A stretch of 64,000 nucleotides of DNA from Hofstenia miamia (lineage: Eukaryota; Xenacoelomorpha; Acoela): positions 62,001 to 126,000 of the forward strand of contig SCFE01000090.1 of NCBI GenBank assembly GCA_004352715.1, in the 5' to 3' direction. The notes beneath the pieces are model-generated. The model had not been told where the DNA came from. It saw only the letters and a program-made list of their open reading frames with translations, and did not search any database. Position numbers and translations under genes: made by a program. Positions 42,346 to 55,689 of the stretch are shown one piece after another. Positions within the stretch are counted from its first letter, which is position 1, and every line of letters starts with the position of its first letter.

Positions 42346-43166
42346 TGGAATATGTTTTGTTGGCATTGTTTGCAGTCTATTGTTTAAATGTAACCAATTT
42401 ATCAACACACAAAGAGATAAAGCAATTTTCAAAATGTTGCCAATTTTTTTATACATATTACATAAATAATTGTCAAAGATCATTGAAATTCTATATGCAA
42501 GAAATTCACGTTTTTGGAATTATATTTTATTGCTAAATTTCTTCTGTAAAAGTCATAATTAATAAGTATTTTAAACAAAAATATTTTGTTTTATTTTACA
42601 TACTTGTTTTTTGTTAATGTATGTGACTTGCTTATTTATGTGGCTAATTTAGTTTACATACTTGTTTTTTTATTAACATACATGATATTGGAAATACCAC
42701 ATTAATTTAGTTTATATGTTTATTTTACATACTTGTTTTATTCGGTAAAATTTAATAACAAATGTTTGAATCAGAGAGATAATAATACTCATTAGAAGTG
42801 TAATGGCTTATTTTGGTAATAATGCAAAATAATTTTTCGGAACTAGTTTATGCAAAAACTCACAATTTCTAATATTTAATAAACGTACTTGGTAAACCCA
42901 CATACGTGTCTAAGACAAGACAAAAATGTAATTTATTACACTTTGCTTATAATGATCGTATCTAAATTAATGGTTAATAAACAAGTTGTTATTAAAAACA
43001 CATAAATATTAAAAGTTTAAACAAAATCAATTAAAAGTGTTTATTAACAAACAAATGACGTTTCTATTTCTGATAAAGTATATAATTAATTTAACATCGG
43101 AGAGTAAATTCGCAGCAATTCATTAAAATGGAATTACGTTTTTAAAAGAAATATCGGTAAAACTAA

Positions 43167-43389
43167 NNNNNNNNNNNNNNNNNNNNNNNNNNNNNNNNNN
43201 NNNNNNNNNNNNNNNNNNNNNNNNNNNNNNNNNNNNNNNNNNNNNNNNNNNNNNNNNNNNNNNNNNNNNNNNNNNNNNNNNNNNNNNNNNNNNNNNNNNN
43301 NNNNNNNNNNNNNNNNNNNNNNNNNNNNNNNNNNNNNNNNNNNNNNNNNNNNNNNNNNNNNNNNNNNNNNNNNNNNNNNNNNNNNNNNN
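43167..43389. other. Assembly gap (223 N) in left arm
   Basis: The right arm is continuous at the mirrored position (about 49,980-50,040), so the missing sequence is predictable in kind. Confidence 0.99.
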
Positions 43390-43860
43390 TAGAGATCATA
43401 TTGCAAAAAGTGTTAAGAATCAAAACAATATCTGAGATTTAATTATAAAAATTGCTTACCAAAAAGTTTGAAATCTTTATGGGTAGTTCGTTCATCAATG
43501 TGAAATTCCATTAATCCGCTCTATGTATAAAATTGCATGCTTTCATAGACAATGTCAATATTACGTGGTTTCATCTATTGTTCAACTGTCAAAAATGTAT
43601 CCATTCGTAGAGATTGATATCTCCCAAACATGAAATCACTTTACAATTATACCAATTAAATAACACTTTCAAATCATATAAAACTAGAATTTTTCACAAG
43701 TTGGATTATTAGTATCGTAAATTGGTTGTTAACGTTTATTGATACACATATATACAAAACGTTTAAAAATATAAATATTATATTATAAGAAATTGCTTAC
43801 ATTTAAAATTTTATTGGTGTCTTTTATATTAAGAATTAAATAAATAACCGATATATGACT

Positions 43861-44040
43861 TTTGCATGTTTGTGACTTACATTTTTTTTCCGACGTTTTT
43901 TCACTTTTGTGACTTAAATTTCTTTTCCGACGTTTTTTCACATTTGTGACTTACATCTTTTTTTACAACGTTTTCCCATGTTTATGACTTACATTTCTTT
44001 TCCGCGTTTTTTTTTACTTTTGCGACTTACATTAAAAAAC
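43861..44040. repeat. Tandem repeat, about 38-bp period
   Basis: About 4.5 units built on GTGACTTACATTTCTTTTCC and GACGTTTTTTCA. A shorter inverted version is in the right arm at about 49,140-49,255 (AAAATGTAAGTCTA twice). Confidence 0.8.
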
Positions 44041-46194
44041 TTTTCCTCAACGATGCCATGGGGATTGGGAACAGTGCTATTGCAAAACGTATTGATTAAA
44101 GTTTAGTAAATAGAAAATGTATAGTTTTGCTTTCAATTGAAATAAAGTAATCGCTAGTTTAGTAAATTTAATAATACTATTTATTATACAATGAGAATGT
44201 GGAAATGATTTGTACGTGTTTCATTAATGATAGATTTCTAAAGATACATCTCATCAACTAAGTTAAATAAGTGTAATATTAGATGCATGTTATGTATAAT
44301 AATATAATTAGGGTGGCCTATGAGTTTTCCACGTTTATAGACTTACATTTTTTTTCGACGTCAATCCTTTGTTTCAGTATTGATATACATTTAATTTTTC
44401 AATATGTATGCAAGAAATCAACCGATCAAATTAGTCAAAAACATTGTAAAAAAAACTGAATATTGTGTTAAAATTTTAGATAGTTTTTCATCATTGAACA
44501 AAATGAAAATTTCATGACGGTATTAGTATAAACTTTCAAGAACGAGTAAGAAAAACATACATGCACATAAATACGACTAATCTTTCTTATAAGTTCAAAT
44601 TTTATTTTCGTATTTTAAAGAATGAATGGTTTTGTTATTTAATATCACATATAAATATAAATTTTAAGACAATCTACAAATCAATGATTGTTAAAGTACT
44701 TGAAGTTGTATCATAGCTTTTGAATTTTAAAATAAAAACTTTTTAATTATTGAGAAAGCATTAATATTCACATTTTTCTTCAGTCAATGAGTAAATTTTG
44801 ATAATCGCAAATGAATGCATAACACCATTTCAAAAACGAATCAATTAGATGTCATGAAACTCGCAAAACATTTTTAATTACAAAAAGACTAACAAATTTT
44901 CATAAAAAACTACATTAACGCAAAAATGATTAAATTGATTGATTTTACAAAACACATAGTCGTACACAGTTTGCATGAAAAGAAGCAAATTTTTTAATTG
45001 AAAATGAATATCAGAGCTATATAAAATAAATTTAAGTATACATATAGTACTTAAAACTTAATTTAATTAAAATATACTTGTAATTGTTTATGAGATTATA
45101 AAAACACAACAGCAATCATTAAATGAGTTAAACTACATTTTGTATATTAGGTGTCAAAACAACTTTGGAACATTTTCTAAATATAGAAATAAATAGCTTA
45201 AATTACTATTATCAGAAGCAGATAAAATGAAATAAAAACTTCTTCAAGGCGATTTACTCGTTGTATTCAAATATAAAATTTATATCTCGCAATATGCAAT
45301 TAGGAATACCGGATTTTAACTCAATTTTCCTAATAAATGTTTTAAAATCATATAGAGATTGAGAATTTTTAAAAATAAATCTGATTTTGTTAGAGTTTCA
45401 AAGACATAGCATTGGAGAGAATGCCAATATATTTTGGATTTCCAAGCATTTTTCTACTATTTGAGAGTCTAAAATATGTATATTTATTACTAGATTTAGC
45501 TTCAGATTTTGATGTATTGCTATAAGTTTAATACATCTGAAGTGTTTCCTTTTGTTATGGTTTCACTAGTATATGTTTTAACACAATTGACAAATATTCG
45601 TTTTGCATAATGTTTTGACTTTGCATACACCTCAAATTTACATTTCTAAATGTATAGATCTCGAAATTATATTCTAAAAAATCGCTAATAATCAAAATAT
45701 GTGAAAGAAAAATTTGTAATGTTTTAAGTTTTGTTTTTGGATTTATTTTCTCTACAATGCTTTCAGAATGACGTGTGATTAGAAACAATTCCCCTTTAAA
45801 AAATTGATTTTCAACAAGTCTAATGCAAATTTTGTTAGCAAGGATATTAAACGTGTACAAACATTATGAAATTTTATAGTAATTCGTAATCACATGAAAC
45901 AAAATTTGTAATATTAACTCATTAAAATACAAAAATGACTTACATTGTTGAATAAAGTCAACCATCACCACTTGAATAATCTGTCAAAATGAAGACATCT
46001 TTTCGTCATAGACATTTAACAAAATCCAAATTTTATGACAGTTTTAGTATAAAGTTTAAAAAACGAGAAAGAAAAACGTACATACACTTAAATTCGATAA
46101 TTTCTAGTTGTATATTAGGAGTCTTTTGTATTTCAAAGCGTTAATGGTTTTGCTTTTTATGTGCTTTATTTAATATTGCATGTAAACACCCAGT

Positions 46195-46415
46195 TTTTCC
46201 CCTGTGTGTTTAGTTTCTGTCCTTGGTAAATTTAGTTTTTCCCTTGTGTTTTTAGTTTCTGCCCTTAGTACATTTAGTTATTCCCTTATTTTTTAGTTTC
46301 TGTCCTTGGTACATTTAGTTTTTCCCTTGTGTGTTTAGTTTTTGCCCTTGGTACATTTAGTTTTTCCCTTGTGTTTTTAGTTTCTGCCCTTGGTACATTT
46401 AGTTTTTCCATCCAA
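46195..46415. repeat. Tandem repeat, about 42-bp period, near palindrome centre
   Basis: Five units of TTTAGTTTCTGCCCTTGG followed by TACATTTAGTTTTTCCCTTG. No counterpart in the right arm, so it belongs to the central spacer. Confidence 0.85.
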
Positions 46416-47439
46416 AAAAAGCGTTTGCATACATGGGTAATAATTGATTGACATGTGCTAATTGATGAGTCATTGTCCCACAATTAATTCATGAATAATG
46501 AGGAGGGGTGGCTAAAGATGTGAATATTCATGCATTACATAGCCAAACTATAAATAATTTTAAAGTGTACATTTGTAGTTTTAGACCATTGAAAGGACTA
46601 GTATATTGAAATAATCATATATTTTTTGTTAATGAACTTGTTATGTACACTGAATAATAGCACTAGTATTAAATTTCATTAATTCTTGTTATTACCCAGA
46701 AATTGTTTTATATTTAACAGAACTTATATTGTATGTATATATAAAATGGTATATTTATCCATACATACATATAGTTTTCTTAAACATCTAATAAAAGTCT
46801 TAATGAGAGCGCCTTTACAAGTTAAAAATGTTTCTCTGCAGAGTTTGTCAGCACATTCATACACAACTTTCATTTATTACAAACTTAAATGTTGGAAGAA
46901 TTATCTTTATGTACAGGAGGATATAAATTAGCAGTAGAAATCATCTTGTCAAACAAAGTTTATTAATGTGTATTCTATATATTGCGTAATCTTTTCAGCA
47001 AATAGTAAAATTTATCATTCAAATACATAGTGTAATTTGTAGAATGCCTTAAGATGGATATTTAAGTGTGATATTAAATAAAACACATGAAAAACAAAAC
47101 CATTGACGCTTTGAAATGCAAAAAACTCTGAATATACAACAAGGAAATGTTGAATTTAAATGTATTTACGTTTTTCTTTCTCCTTTTTTAAGTTTATACT
47201 AAAACTTTCATGAAGTTTGCATTTTGTTCAATACTTATGACGGAAAGATATATTCATTTTTACACATTATTCATTTTTCACAAAAATTCAAGTGCTGATG
47301 GTTGAATTCATTCAATAATGTAAGTCATTTTTGTATTTTAATAAGTTAATATTACTAACTTTGTCTCATGAAATTACAAAATAATATAAAAATTTCATAA
47401 TGTTTGTACACATTTAATATTCTTGCTTGAAAAAACAAA

Positions 47440-47710
47440 AATAATCATTAAAAGGAAAATTCAATATTCCCAAAGGCAAGTAATTTTGTTCGAAAGTACA
47501 AAAAAATCACCAAAAGGAAAATTTAATATTCCCAAAGGCAAGTAATTTTGTTTGAAAGGACAAAAAAATCAAAAAAAGAAAAATTAAATATTCCCAAAGG
47601 CAAGTAATTTTGATTGAAAGGACCGGAAAATCACCAAAAGGAAAATTAAATATTCCCAAAGGCAAATAATTTCATTCAAAAAGACAAAAAAAATCACCAA
47701 AAGGAAAATT
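47440..47710. repeat. Tandem repeat, about 62-bp period
   Basis: About 4.5 units containing AAAAGGAAAATTAAATATTC and CCAAAGGCAAGTAATTTTG. Present in the right arm only. Confidence 0.85.
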
Positions 47711-48262
47711 AAAATATATTGGTATTCTCTCTAAAGCTATGCTTTAGAAACTCTAACAAGGTCAGATATTTTTGCAAAAAATCTCAATCTCTATATGATT
47801 TTAAAACATTTAATAGGGAAATTTAGTTAAAATCCAGTTTTCCAAATATCATATTGTAAGATATAAATGTTATATTTGAATACAATGAGTAAACCACCCT
47901 GAAGAAGTATTTATTTCATTTTATCAGTTTCTGATAATTGTAATTTAAGCTATTTATTTATATATTTAGAAAATGTTCCTAAGTTGTTTTAATACCTAAT
48001 TTACAAAATGTAGTTTAAATCATTTAACAATTGCTGTTGTGTTTTTATAATCTCATAAACAATTACAAGTATATATTAATTAAATTAAGTTTAAGTACTA
48101 TACGTATACTTAAATTTATTTTATATAGCTTTGACATTCATCTTCAGTTTAAAAATTTTGCTTCTTTTCACTTGAAGTTATATATTTTGTAGAATTACTT
48201 TAATAACCGTAATCATTTTTTCAATTTCATGAGTGCTTAATGCTATTTTGCAAACTGTGTAC

Positions 48263-48373
48263 NNNNNNNNNNNNNNNNNNNNNNNNNNNNNNNNNNNNNN
48301 NNNNNNNNNNNNNNNNNNNNNNNNNNNNNNNNNNNNNNNNNNNNNNNNNNNNNNNNNNNNNNNNNNNNNNNNN
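48263..48373. other. Assembly gap (111 N) in right arm
   Basis: Run of N in the right arm. Confidence 0.99.
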
Positions 48374-50586
48374 GAATGTTAACGTTTTTAACATTGTAAA
48401 GCTGTGTATAGCATTGAAAGCATTTTGTTTTTTAGTTTAGAAATTTTGAGTTTCATTTTCCACTTTGTAGATCAATACATAAATGCACATGTTAGGAATA
48501 ATATTAGCAACGATTTTTATATCCTTTTTTAAGGTTTATACAATACGTGTATTTTTATCTAATTTTCTTAGAATTCTGCATCTCATGAGCATTTGAAAAT
48601 TCATACAATTTATTATTTTGAAAAGCAGGTAAAAATAATAATTTTTTACATTAATGCACTTTGTGTCAAGCCGATGTATTTATTTGTTGTGAGATTTTGT
48701 GCTTTTAGTTGACATCTCATAAATGCTTAATACTATTTGGGAAAGCAATCAAATTTTTATTATATGAAGACTAATAAATATATCATTTTTTAACCACATG
48801 TACTTTCTGTGAAACAATTCAAACCTTTGTTAAACATTGATTGTATTTAACATATTGAAATATTTATTTTTATAAATAAAATCTGTATATATATCTGTTT
48901 AAAATAAAATCTGAAATTACAATAAAGATTAGTCGTATTTTTGTGTATTAACATTTTTCTAAATCATTCTTGAAAGTTTATACTAATAACGTCATGAAAT
49001 TTTCATTTTGTTTAATGATGAAAAGATATCTTAATTTTAACATAATATTCAGTTTTTTATAATGATTTTAACTAATTTGATCAGTTGATTTCATGTATAC
49101 AAATGGAAAAATTAAATGTATATCAGTACTGAAAAAAAGGATTGGTGTTGGAAAAAATGTAAGTCTAGAAACCTAGAAAAGTCATAAGCCATGTAAACTC
49201 AAAGAAAGGAAAAATGTCGGCAAAAAATGTAAGTCTACAAACTTGGAAAAGTCATATACTGGGTATTTATTTAATTCTTAATATAAAAGACATCAATAAA
49301 ACTTTATAATGTAAGCAATTTCTTATAATATAAAATAAATATTTTTAAACATTTTGTATACATGTGTATCAATAAATGTTAATAACCAATTTACAACAAT
49401 ATGAATAATATCAATAATTTTTACAAATATTTTATTCTTGAATTCAACAAGAAATACATATTGAAAATATCTTTATTTCATTTGTACCAGAGATGTTGAT
49501 TGATAAATCATTTTACTTATTAACATTTTGGTTTTGTAGCATCTTTCATTTACATAATTGTATAAATTGGGAACACATGTTGTAATAATAATTGAGATTG
49601 TTTTCCAACTTTTGAAAAAATTCTAGTTTTATATGATTTGAAAATGTTCTAATTAATTGTGATAATTTTTAAATTGATTTGGATTTGTTGTTTGGTAGAT
49701 AACAATCTTTATGATTGGACACATTTTGACAATTGAACAATAGATAAAAAATTATGCATAAGAGCATAATGGAATTTTACATGCTTGTACTGTGTTTACA
49801 ATTGGATACATTTTGACAGTTGAACAATAGAATATAAATAAAAACTATGTTGACATTGTCTATGAAGCATGTAACTTTCTACATGTATGAATATACACAG
49901 CTGGCATAATGGAATTTCACATTTATGAAAGAACTTCCCATAAAGATTTCAAACTTTTTGGTAAGCTATTTTTTTAATTAAATCTCAGATATTGTTTTGA
50001 TTTTTAATGCATTTTTACAATATTATCTCTAGTTAGTTTTACAGATATTTCTTTTAAAACATAATCAATTTTATTTTATTGAATTGCTGCGAATTTGCAG
50101 TCTGATGTTAAATTTATTATAGACATTATCATAAATAGAGACATTGTTTGTTTGTTAATACACATTTTTAATTGAATTTGTTTAAACTTTTATTTATCAT
50201 GTGTTTTATACTGTGATCTATCACTTAATTTATTAGTCATTAATTTAGATATGATCATGTGAAATTCATAATGTGCAAACACACATTGTGTTTGTTTCCT
50301 ACAGAATTCCCTCAACAACAATGATGATAAACTAACACAATAGACAAATTTAATAGTAAGATATATTTGATCATTATAAGCAAAGTGTGGAATAAATTAC
50401 AGTTTTGTCTTGTCTTAAACATGTATGTGGGTTTTACCACATACATTTATTAAATATTAGAAATTGTGAGTTTTTGCATAAACTAGTTTTTGATTTTTTC
50501 TGAAAAATTATTTTGCTTTACTACTAAAATAAGTCATTACACTTCTAATGAGTATTATTATCTCTCTGATTCAAACATTTGTTATT

Positions 50587-50930
50587 TTGCAGGTTCAAGA
50601 TTGCACAATGCTAAACTTCATCACTCAGAGCCATTGTGTGTTGCATGCTTTTACATTTAGCACAAATTATACACAATTGATGAATATATAGTATATTCCT
50701 TCCTTTGCATACTATATCTTTGATAAATATTAATGCATGTTGAAATATACATTTATACAAAATATAAAATGCTATAACCAAGTGTTTGGTTTTACATCTA
50801 TAAATTATTTTCCTTAATACAGTGTTGCATAATTAAAAACATTGTTACAATGAACATGCCATAACTATATTAACAAAAGCAAATACGTCAGTTTGCTTAA
50901 AAAATAAAAACTTCATCAAAAAATAATTTT
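50587..50930. other. No gene recognised
   Basis: AT-rich sequence after the palindrome. No match to the sequence left of 42,754 was seen. Confidence 0.4.
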
Positions 50931-50936
50931 AACTTT

Positions 50937-51150
50937 GTCAAAACATTTCTTGTAATCAATTATATCACTTTGCCCAAATCCTAGTGATCAAAAATAATAA
51001 CTTTGTAAAAAATTATTATGCTTAATTTAATATTGTCAAAACATTTCTTGTCATCAATTATATCACTTTGCCCAAATTCTAGAAATCAAAAATAAAAACT
51101 TTGACAAAAAATTAATTTGCTCAATTAAGTTTTGTCAAAAATATTTCATT
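50937..51150. repeat. Tandem repeat, 97-bp period
   Basis: GTCAAAACATTTCTTGTAAT at 50,937 and GTCAAAACATTTCTTGTCAT at 51,034, each followed by ATCAATTATATCACTTTGCC. A partial third unit starts near 51,127. Confidence 0.75.
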
Positions 51151-52634
51151 GCTAGATGGAGTCCAATAGAATCAGTCCATTACCACATATCAAATAGTCA
51201 TGGGTGTCCCAATGGGGAGGGGTCTAGCCCTTCTAAAGTACTCATAATTCTTTAGGTGATCAGAGATGGTCAATTTATTTGTGTTATCTAATTGTTGATT
51301 GTAAATTTATTGATGTCACTCTAACGTATTGTGTACCACAGTTGTAAGTAATTTCATATATTACTTTTCACCATTTTTCAATTTTGGTTCCTATGTTTAG
51401 TCCTAATATATAAGTTAGTTTATTAGTTTTAAGTCTAAATCCTATTTTTTAAAATTGATGGAATGATTCTTTTCAATTCCTTTTGTAATTTAATTGATTG
51501 TATCCCTTGATGTTCAATATTAAAATGTAACTATGATGGCTGTCATGGAGCTATTACACCAAATATTAAAAGGACACCACTTTAAGTATAAATTCAAAGA
51601 CTATAATTTTAAGCATTTCTGTGTAGTTATTTGGAGTGATATTTACTTTTTTAAGCCAATTATTACTCTTTTTATAGCCATTGTAGTAATTAATTAGATT
51701 ATTTGATTAAAAAGTAATTAGATTATTTAATTTAAAAAAATTCAATGCAATGCATTCTATGATATTTTTTTTATTTTTTAACATAAGATAAGATAATCTA
51801 TATTCATTTGAATTTTTTTACAATATTTTACTGATATTTCAAATTAATGGCATCATTTACTACTATGTACAAAAAATGAATAATAACAAAAATGAAATAA
51901 ATAAAAAGACACTGACTAAAAAATACACTGACTATGGATAGCTTACTAATTTCAATTTATTGTATAATCGTTATTATAAAATTTAAATCTTATCCATGAT
52001 CTACCTGATATAAACTTTTGTTTGAGAAATAATAATTTTAATTCTTTTTTGAATTTTTTAAGGTTGTCTATTATTTTCATTTCTTTTGGCAATATATTCC
52101 AGTTATAAATTGCAGTATTAATAAAGGATTAACTCATGATATTTTTATTAAATTTAACATGTCAGTAGTTTTTTGATCATCTATTTTGCTTCAGACAATC
52201 TGTTGAAAATGAGATGATATCTCATTGTAGGGTGGAATTTCTTTATTAATTTGAATATATTAATAATAATATTGTAAATAATTAACTCTTGTGGAAAAGA
52301 ATGGACTTAGAAATATATGCTTTTGTTTTAGAAGAGTTTTTATTACAAACATTTAATGCCCATTTTAGTTGAACTTGAAGCTTTTTTATCATTAGGCTGT
52401 GTACATTAGTATATAAGATATTAGCATAGTTTAAATTACTCATAACAAATGCATGAAACATTTGAATTACTGCAATTGGGGGTAACTGTTGGGAAACGTA
52501 TTTATTTGTGACATGAAATTAAGATTTGAATCTATTTTTACTACTAGATATTTAAACGTATTAACAGGTATAACAGATGAATTATTGAAATTGATTGAAT
52601 AGTCAGAGATGTCCATTTTTTCTAAAAGGTTGCA

Positions 52635-55213
52635 TTATGCAAAATTCAGTTTTTTTGTATTAATACAAAATCTATGCATGTTAAAATAGTTTCTCAATTC
52701 TATACAATTTGATTCAATAACTTTTACAGCTTTATCTAAGGATTTATTTCCACAGTAAATAGATGTATCATCAGCATATTGTGTTATTTCACAGTCAGTA
52801 ATTTCCTTCATGTCATTCACATAAATATTAAAAAGCAGGGGACCTAGTATGGTTCCTTGAGGTACACCATTATTGACAGACAACCAATTTGAAAAAGTAT
52901 CATTTAATTTAACTTGCTGAAGTCTATTACTTAAGTAATTAGATATAAGGTGAGCACTGGTTAGAGAAAAACCAATATTTTTTAATTTTCTTATTAATAT
53001 ATCATGGTTAATAGAATTGAATGCTTTTGAGAGATCAAGACAGGCAATAGCAACAAATTTATTATAGTCTAATAGTGCTCTCCATTTTTCTCTCATTTGT
53101 ATAAGTGCATCTGATGTTTGGTAATTTTTTCTGAAACCAAATTGTGATTTGGACCATAGTTTATGATGATTTAAATGAAGTGTAATTTGTTCATGTAATA
53201 GTCTTTCAAATATTTTACTGATTGGTGATGTAGTTTTTGGGACACTTTGGGTCGTCTTTTTTGTAAATTGGAGTAATATGAGCCTGTTGCAAGAAATCAG
53301 GAAAAATTTTTAGTAACAATATTGGAATTTTTTAGGGGCCACTTGACTTGTTTGATTTTAGTTTCTTGATTGACTCAATTACTTCAAAACTTGTTATAAA
53401 AGTGAAAACCAAATTCAGGGGTGTGCTTATTAGGATTTATTTCCTGTAATTTTGTTTGAGGATCATCATAATTACCTAGGTTTGCAAATGTTTGATTTAA
53501 AATATTGGAAATTTCAAAATCAGAAATGTATTGATTTCCATCAGGGCCTACAATTTTTTTTGTGGGAGAAGATTTTGATTTGGTACAATTTGAGATTTCA
53601 TTAATCAATCTCCATTTACTCTTTTGGTTTGGTAATTTTCTATATTCATGTTTAATATATTCATTGTAAGCTTTATGATTTTCTATATTAGAAATATTTC
53701 TAGCTTTTTTGTATAATGCATAAATTTCAGGAGTATGGATGTTAGAAAAAAATTTAAAAGCATCATTTTTTTGTTATTAATTTTTTGCAAAAATAGGAAA
53801 TCCAAGGCTTGTCATTTTTGTTTTTGTGAGAATGATTAGTAATAAGGATTTTTTTCAGGACAATATTCATCTAAATAGGATTCAAGAATATCAAGAAAGC
53901 TTTTGATCATGTTGCTAGGATCAACTGCAACATATACAGAAGTCCAAGTTTCATGTAAAAGAGTTATCTATNTGACTACGGATAGCTTACTAATTTCGAT
54001 TTATTGTATAATCGTTATTATAAAATTTAAATCCTATCCATGATCTACCTGATATAAACTTTTGTTTGAGAAATAATAATTTTAATTCTTTTTTGAATTT
54101 TTTAAGGTTGTCTATTATTTTCATTTCTTTTGGCAATATATTCCAGTTATAAATTGCAGTATTAATAAAGGATTAACTCATGATATTTTTATTAAATTTA
54201 ACATGTCAGTAGTTTTTTGATCATCTATTTTGCTTCAGACAATCTGTTGAAAATGAGATGATATCTCGTTGTAGGGTGGTATTTTCTTTATGAATTTGAA
54301 GAAATAAATAATAAAATTGTAAATAATTAACTTTTGTGGAAAAAGAATAGATTTAGAAATATATTCTATTCAAGAATATCAAGAAAGCTTTTGATCATGT
54401 TGCTAGGATCAACTGCAACATATACAGAAGTCCAAGTTTCATGTAAAAGAGTTATCTATTTTATCAGAAAATTTTTCACAAATAGTGATCCATTTTTTAA
54501 ATATTTCAGAGAGTATTTTAGCTTTAGAGAAACTAGGTGATATTATACAGTGATCAGAGAATGGACATTCAGATGAATAGTATAAGAAATCAATATTATT
54601 TTTGGGCAGTGCAAAATAGTCAATCAAAGTTGCACTGTTGGCTGTGATTCTTGTAGGAATGAAGGCATTTGCCATTTTTAAATTAAAAGTATTAAAAAAG
54701 AAATTAATTGTTTTATTATCACGTTTATTTAAGTAATTTAGGTTCCAATCACCCATTAATATTAAATCATTATTTTCTGAGTACGCCAGTGAAAATTTAT
54801 TCTCAAGTTGTTCAAGAAATTCATTAGTATAGCATTTATTTGGGCAGTATGGAGCATTAATTGATTGCTTTTTAAAAGGTGAATTTTTGATAGGGTTATC
54901 CATTTCAACCCAAAGGCTTTCGAATTTTTCTGAGCTTACTATATCATTCTGTTGCTTTGGATGAAATGATTTTGGAACTAGAAGAAGTACCCCACCCCTT
55001 GCTTTTACTGAGTATATTAAAATGAGTTCTATCTTTTCTGAAAAATTTATATTGATTATTGTTATCTGATAAGACAATGTCAAGGTCATTGCAGTTAAAC
55101 CATGTCTCAGTAATGGCTAGCACTATATTTTCATAAAAATGGCTAATAAGTGACTTGTAATCGCAATTTTTATTAGATAAATTCTGGGCATTTAAATGAA
55201 TGTAATTAATCAT
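52635..55213 (-). pseudogene. LINE ORF2, endonuclease and RT, frameshifted
   Basis: Start MINYIHLNAQNLSNKN, then LAITETWFNCNDLD. In a second frame: GGVLLLVPKSFHP, LMGDWNLNYLNKRDN and SDHCII, the endonuclease core. RT: ACLDLSKAFNSINHDILIRK (motif A), NNGVPQGTILGPLLFNIYVN (motif B), TQYADDTSIY (motif C). The frame then shifts near 52,640. Between 53,700 and 54,440 the frame is broken by the assembly duplication. Confidence 0.85.
53880..54460. other. Assembly duplication around a single N
   Basis: Bases 53,880-53,971 recur at about 54,368-54,460. The stretch between the N at 53,972 and about 54,367 nearly repeats the LINE 3' region at 51,930-52,320, starting TGACTA(C/T)GGATAGCTTAC. Removing one copy makes the LINE continuous, so this looks like a contig mis-join or a second allele/copy stitched in. 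Confidence 0.85.
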
Positions 55214-55689
55214 ATCTTTCTTAGATGAAACATTTTTTTAGATATGTTTCATAACTGAGCAAAGGACCAGGATTTGCTTCAATTCCATGTATAAGAAATA
55301 ATAAAAATTTTAAAACTAAAATTGCCAAAAGCTCTTTAAGGGATTTTTTCTAGGTATATCTGTTATTGGAAAAATGCTGATAAAAGTTGCAAACTTAAAT
55401 TTTAAGAAAAATTTGTGTTGGTGAACTACCTTTAGTCTTGGCATTACAAAGATAAATAAATCCATACCTTTTAGTTAAAAGTTAATAAGCATTGGAGCTT
55501 TAGTACCTCAGAAGGTGAGAAATGATTAGGTGGTGTAGTTGAAAGGACTTTGGCATACATTTGCATTTGCAGGGCATCGCGTCCTTGAGATTTATTGTTG
55601 CTGGTGACTACAAGGAACGTGATTGACTGTGATGTTGTGGTGGCATAAGTGTATTTGCTGGTTGATATGATTGATAAGAATTAAGTGAC

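Larger units (their letters stand above)
42754..46185. repeat. Left arm of giant palindrome
   Basis: Contains the tandem repeat at 43,861-44,040 and an internal direct duplication: a block at about 44,450-44,665 resembles 45,970-46,185 (both run TTTCATGAC/TTTTATGAC, AGTATAAA, AAACATAC/AAACGTAC, TAATGGTTTTG/GAATGGTTTTG). The arm is therefore itself modular. Confidence 0.75.
42754..50586. repeat. Giant imperfect palindrome (7.8 kb)
   Basis: Two long arms are reverse complements of each other at roughly 80-85% identity by eye, around a centre near 46,650. Paired landmarks: AACAAATGTTTGAATCAGAG at 42,757 with its complement ending at 50,583; TTCGCAGCAATTCA at about 43,110 with TGAATTGCTGCGAA at about 50,080; TCATGACGGTATTAGTATAA at about 44,512 with its counterpart at about 48,985; GAGATTATAAAAACACAACA at about 45,092 with its counterpart at about 48,040; ATTTCAAAGCGTTAATGG at about 46,131 with its counterpart at about 47,105. 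No ORF of note in either arm. Two gaps lie inside. It could be a foldback-type transposon or a local inverted duplication. Outer ends show no clear target duplication. Confidence 0.85.
47060..50586. repeat. Right arm of giant palindrome
   Basis: Reverse complement of the left arm with indels. Gains its own tandem repeat at 47,440-47,710 and a 111-N gap at 48,263-48,373. Confidence 0.75.

Noticed and set aside
42171-42536. 121-codon ORF with 14-residue repeats (HFFLIGRE)
   Set aside because: The protein repeat is only the translation of a 42-bp DNA tandem repeat; the DNA motifs explain it better.
46286-46483. Minus-strand ORF with repeated EKLNVPRAETK
   Set aside because: Translation of the 42-bp tandem repeat in the palindrome spacer; no sign of a gene.
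46195-47710. Possible CRISPR-like arrays
   Set aside because: Units are contiguous tandem repeats without unique spacers, in an animal genome.
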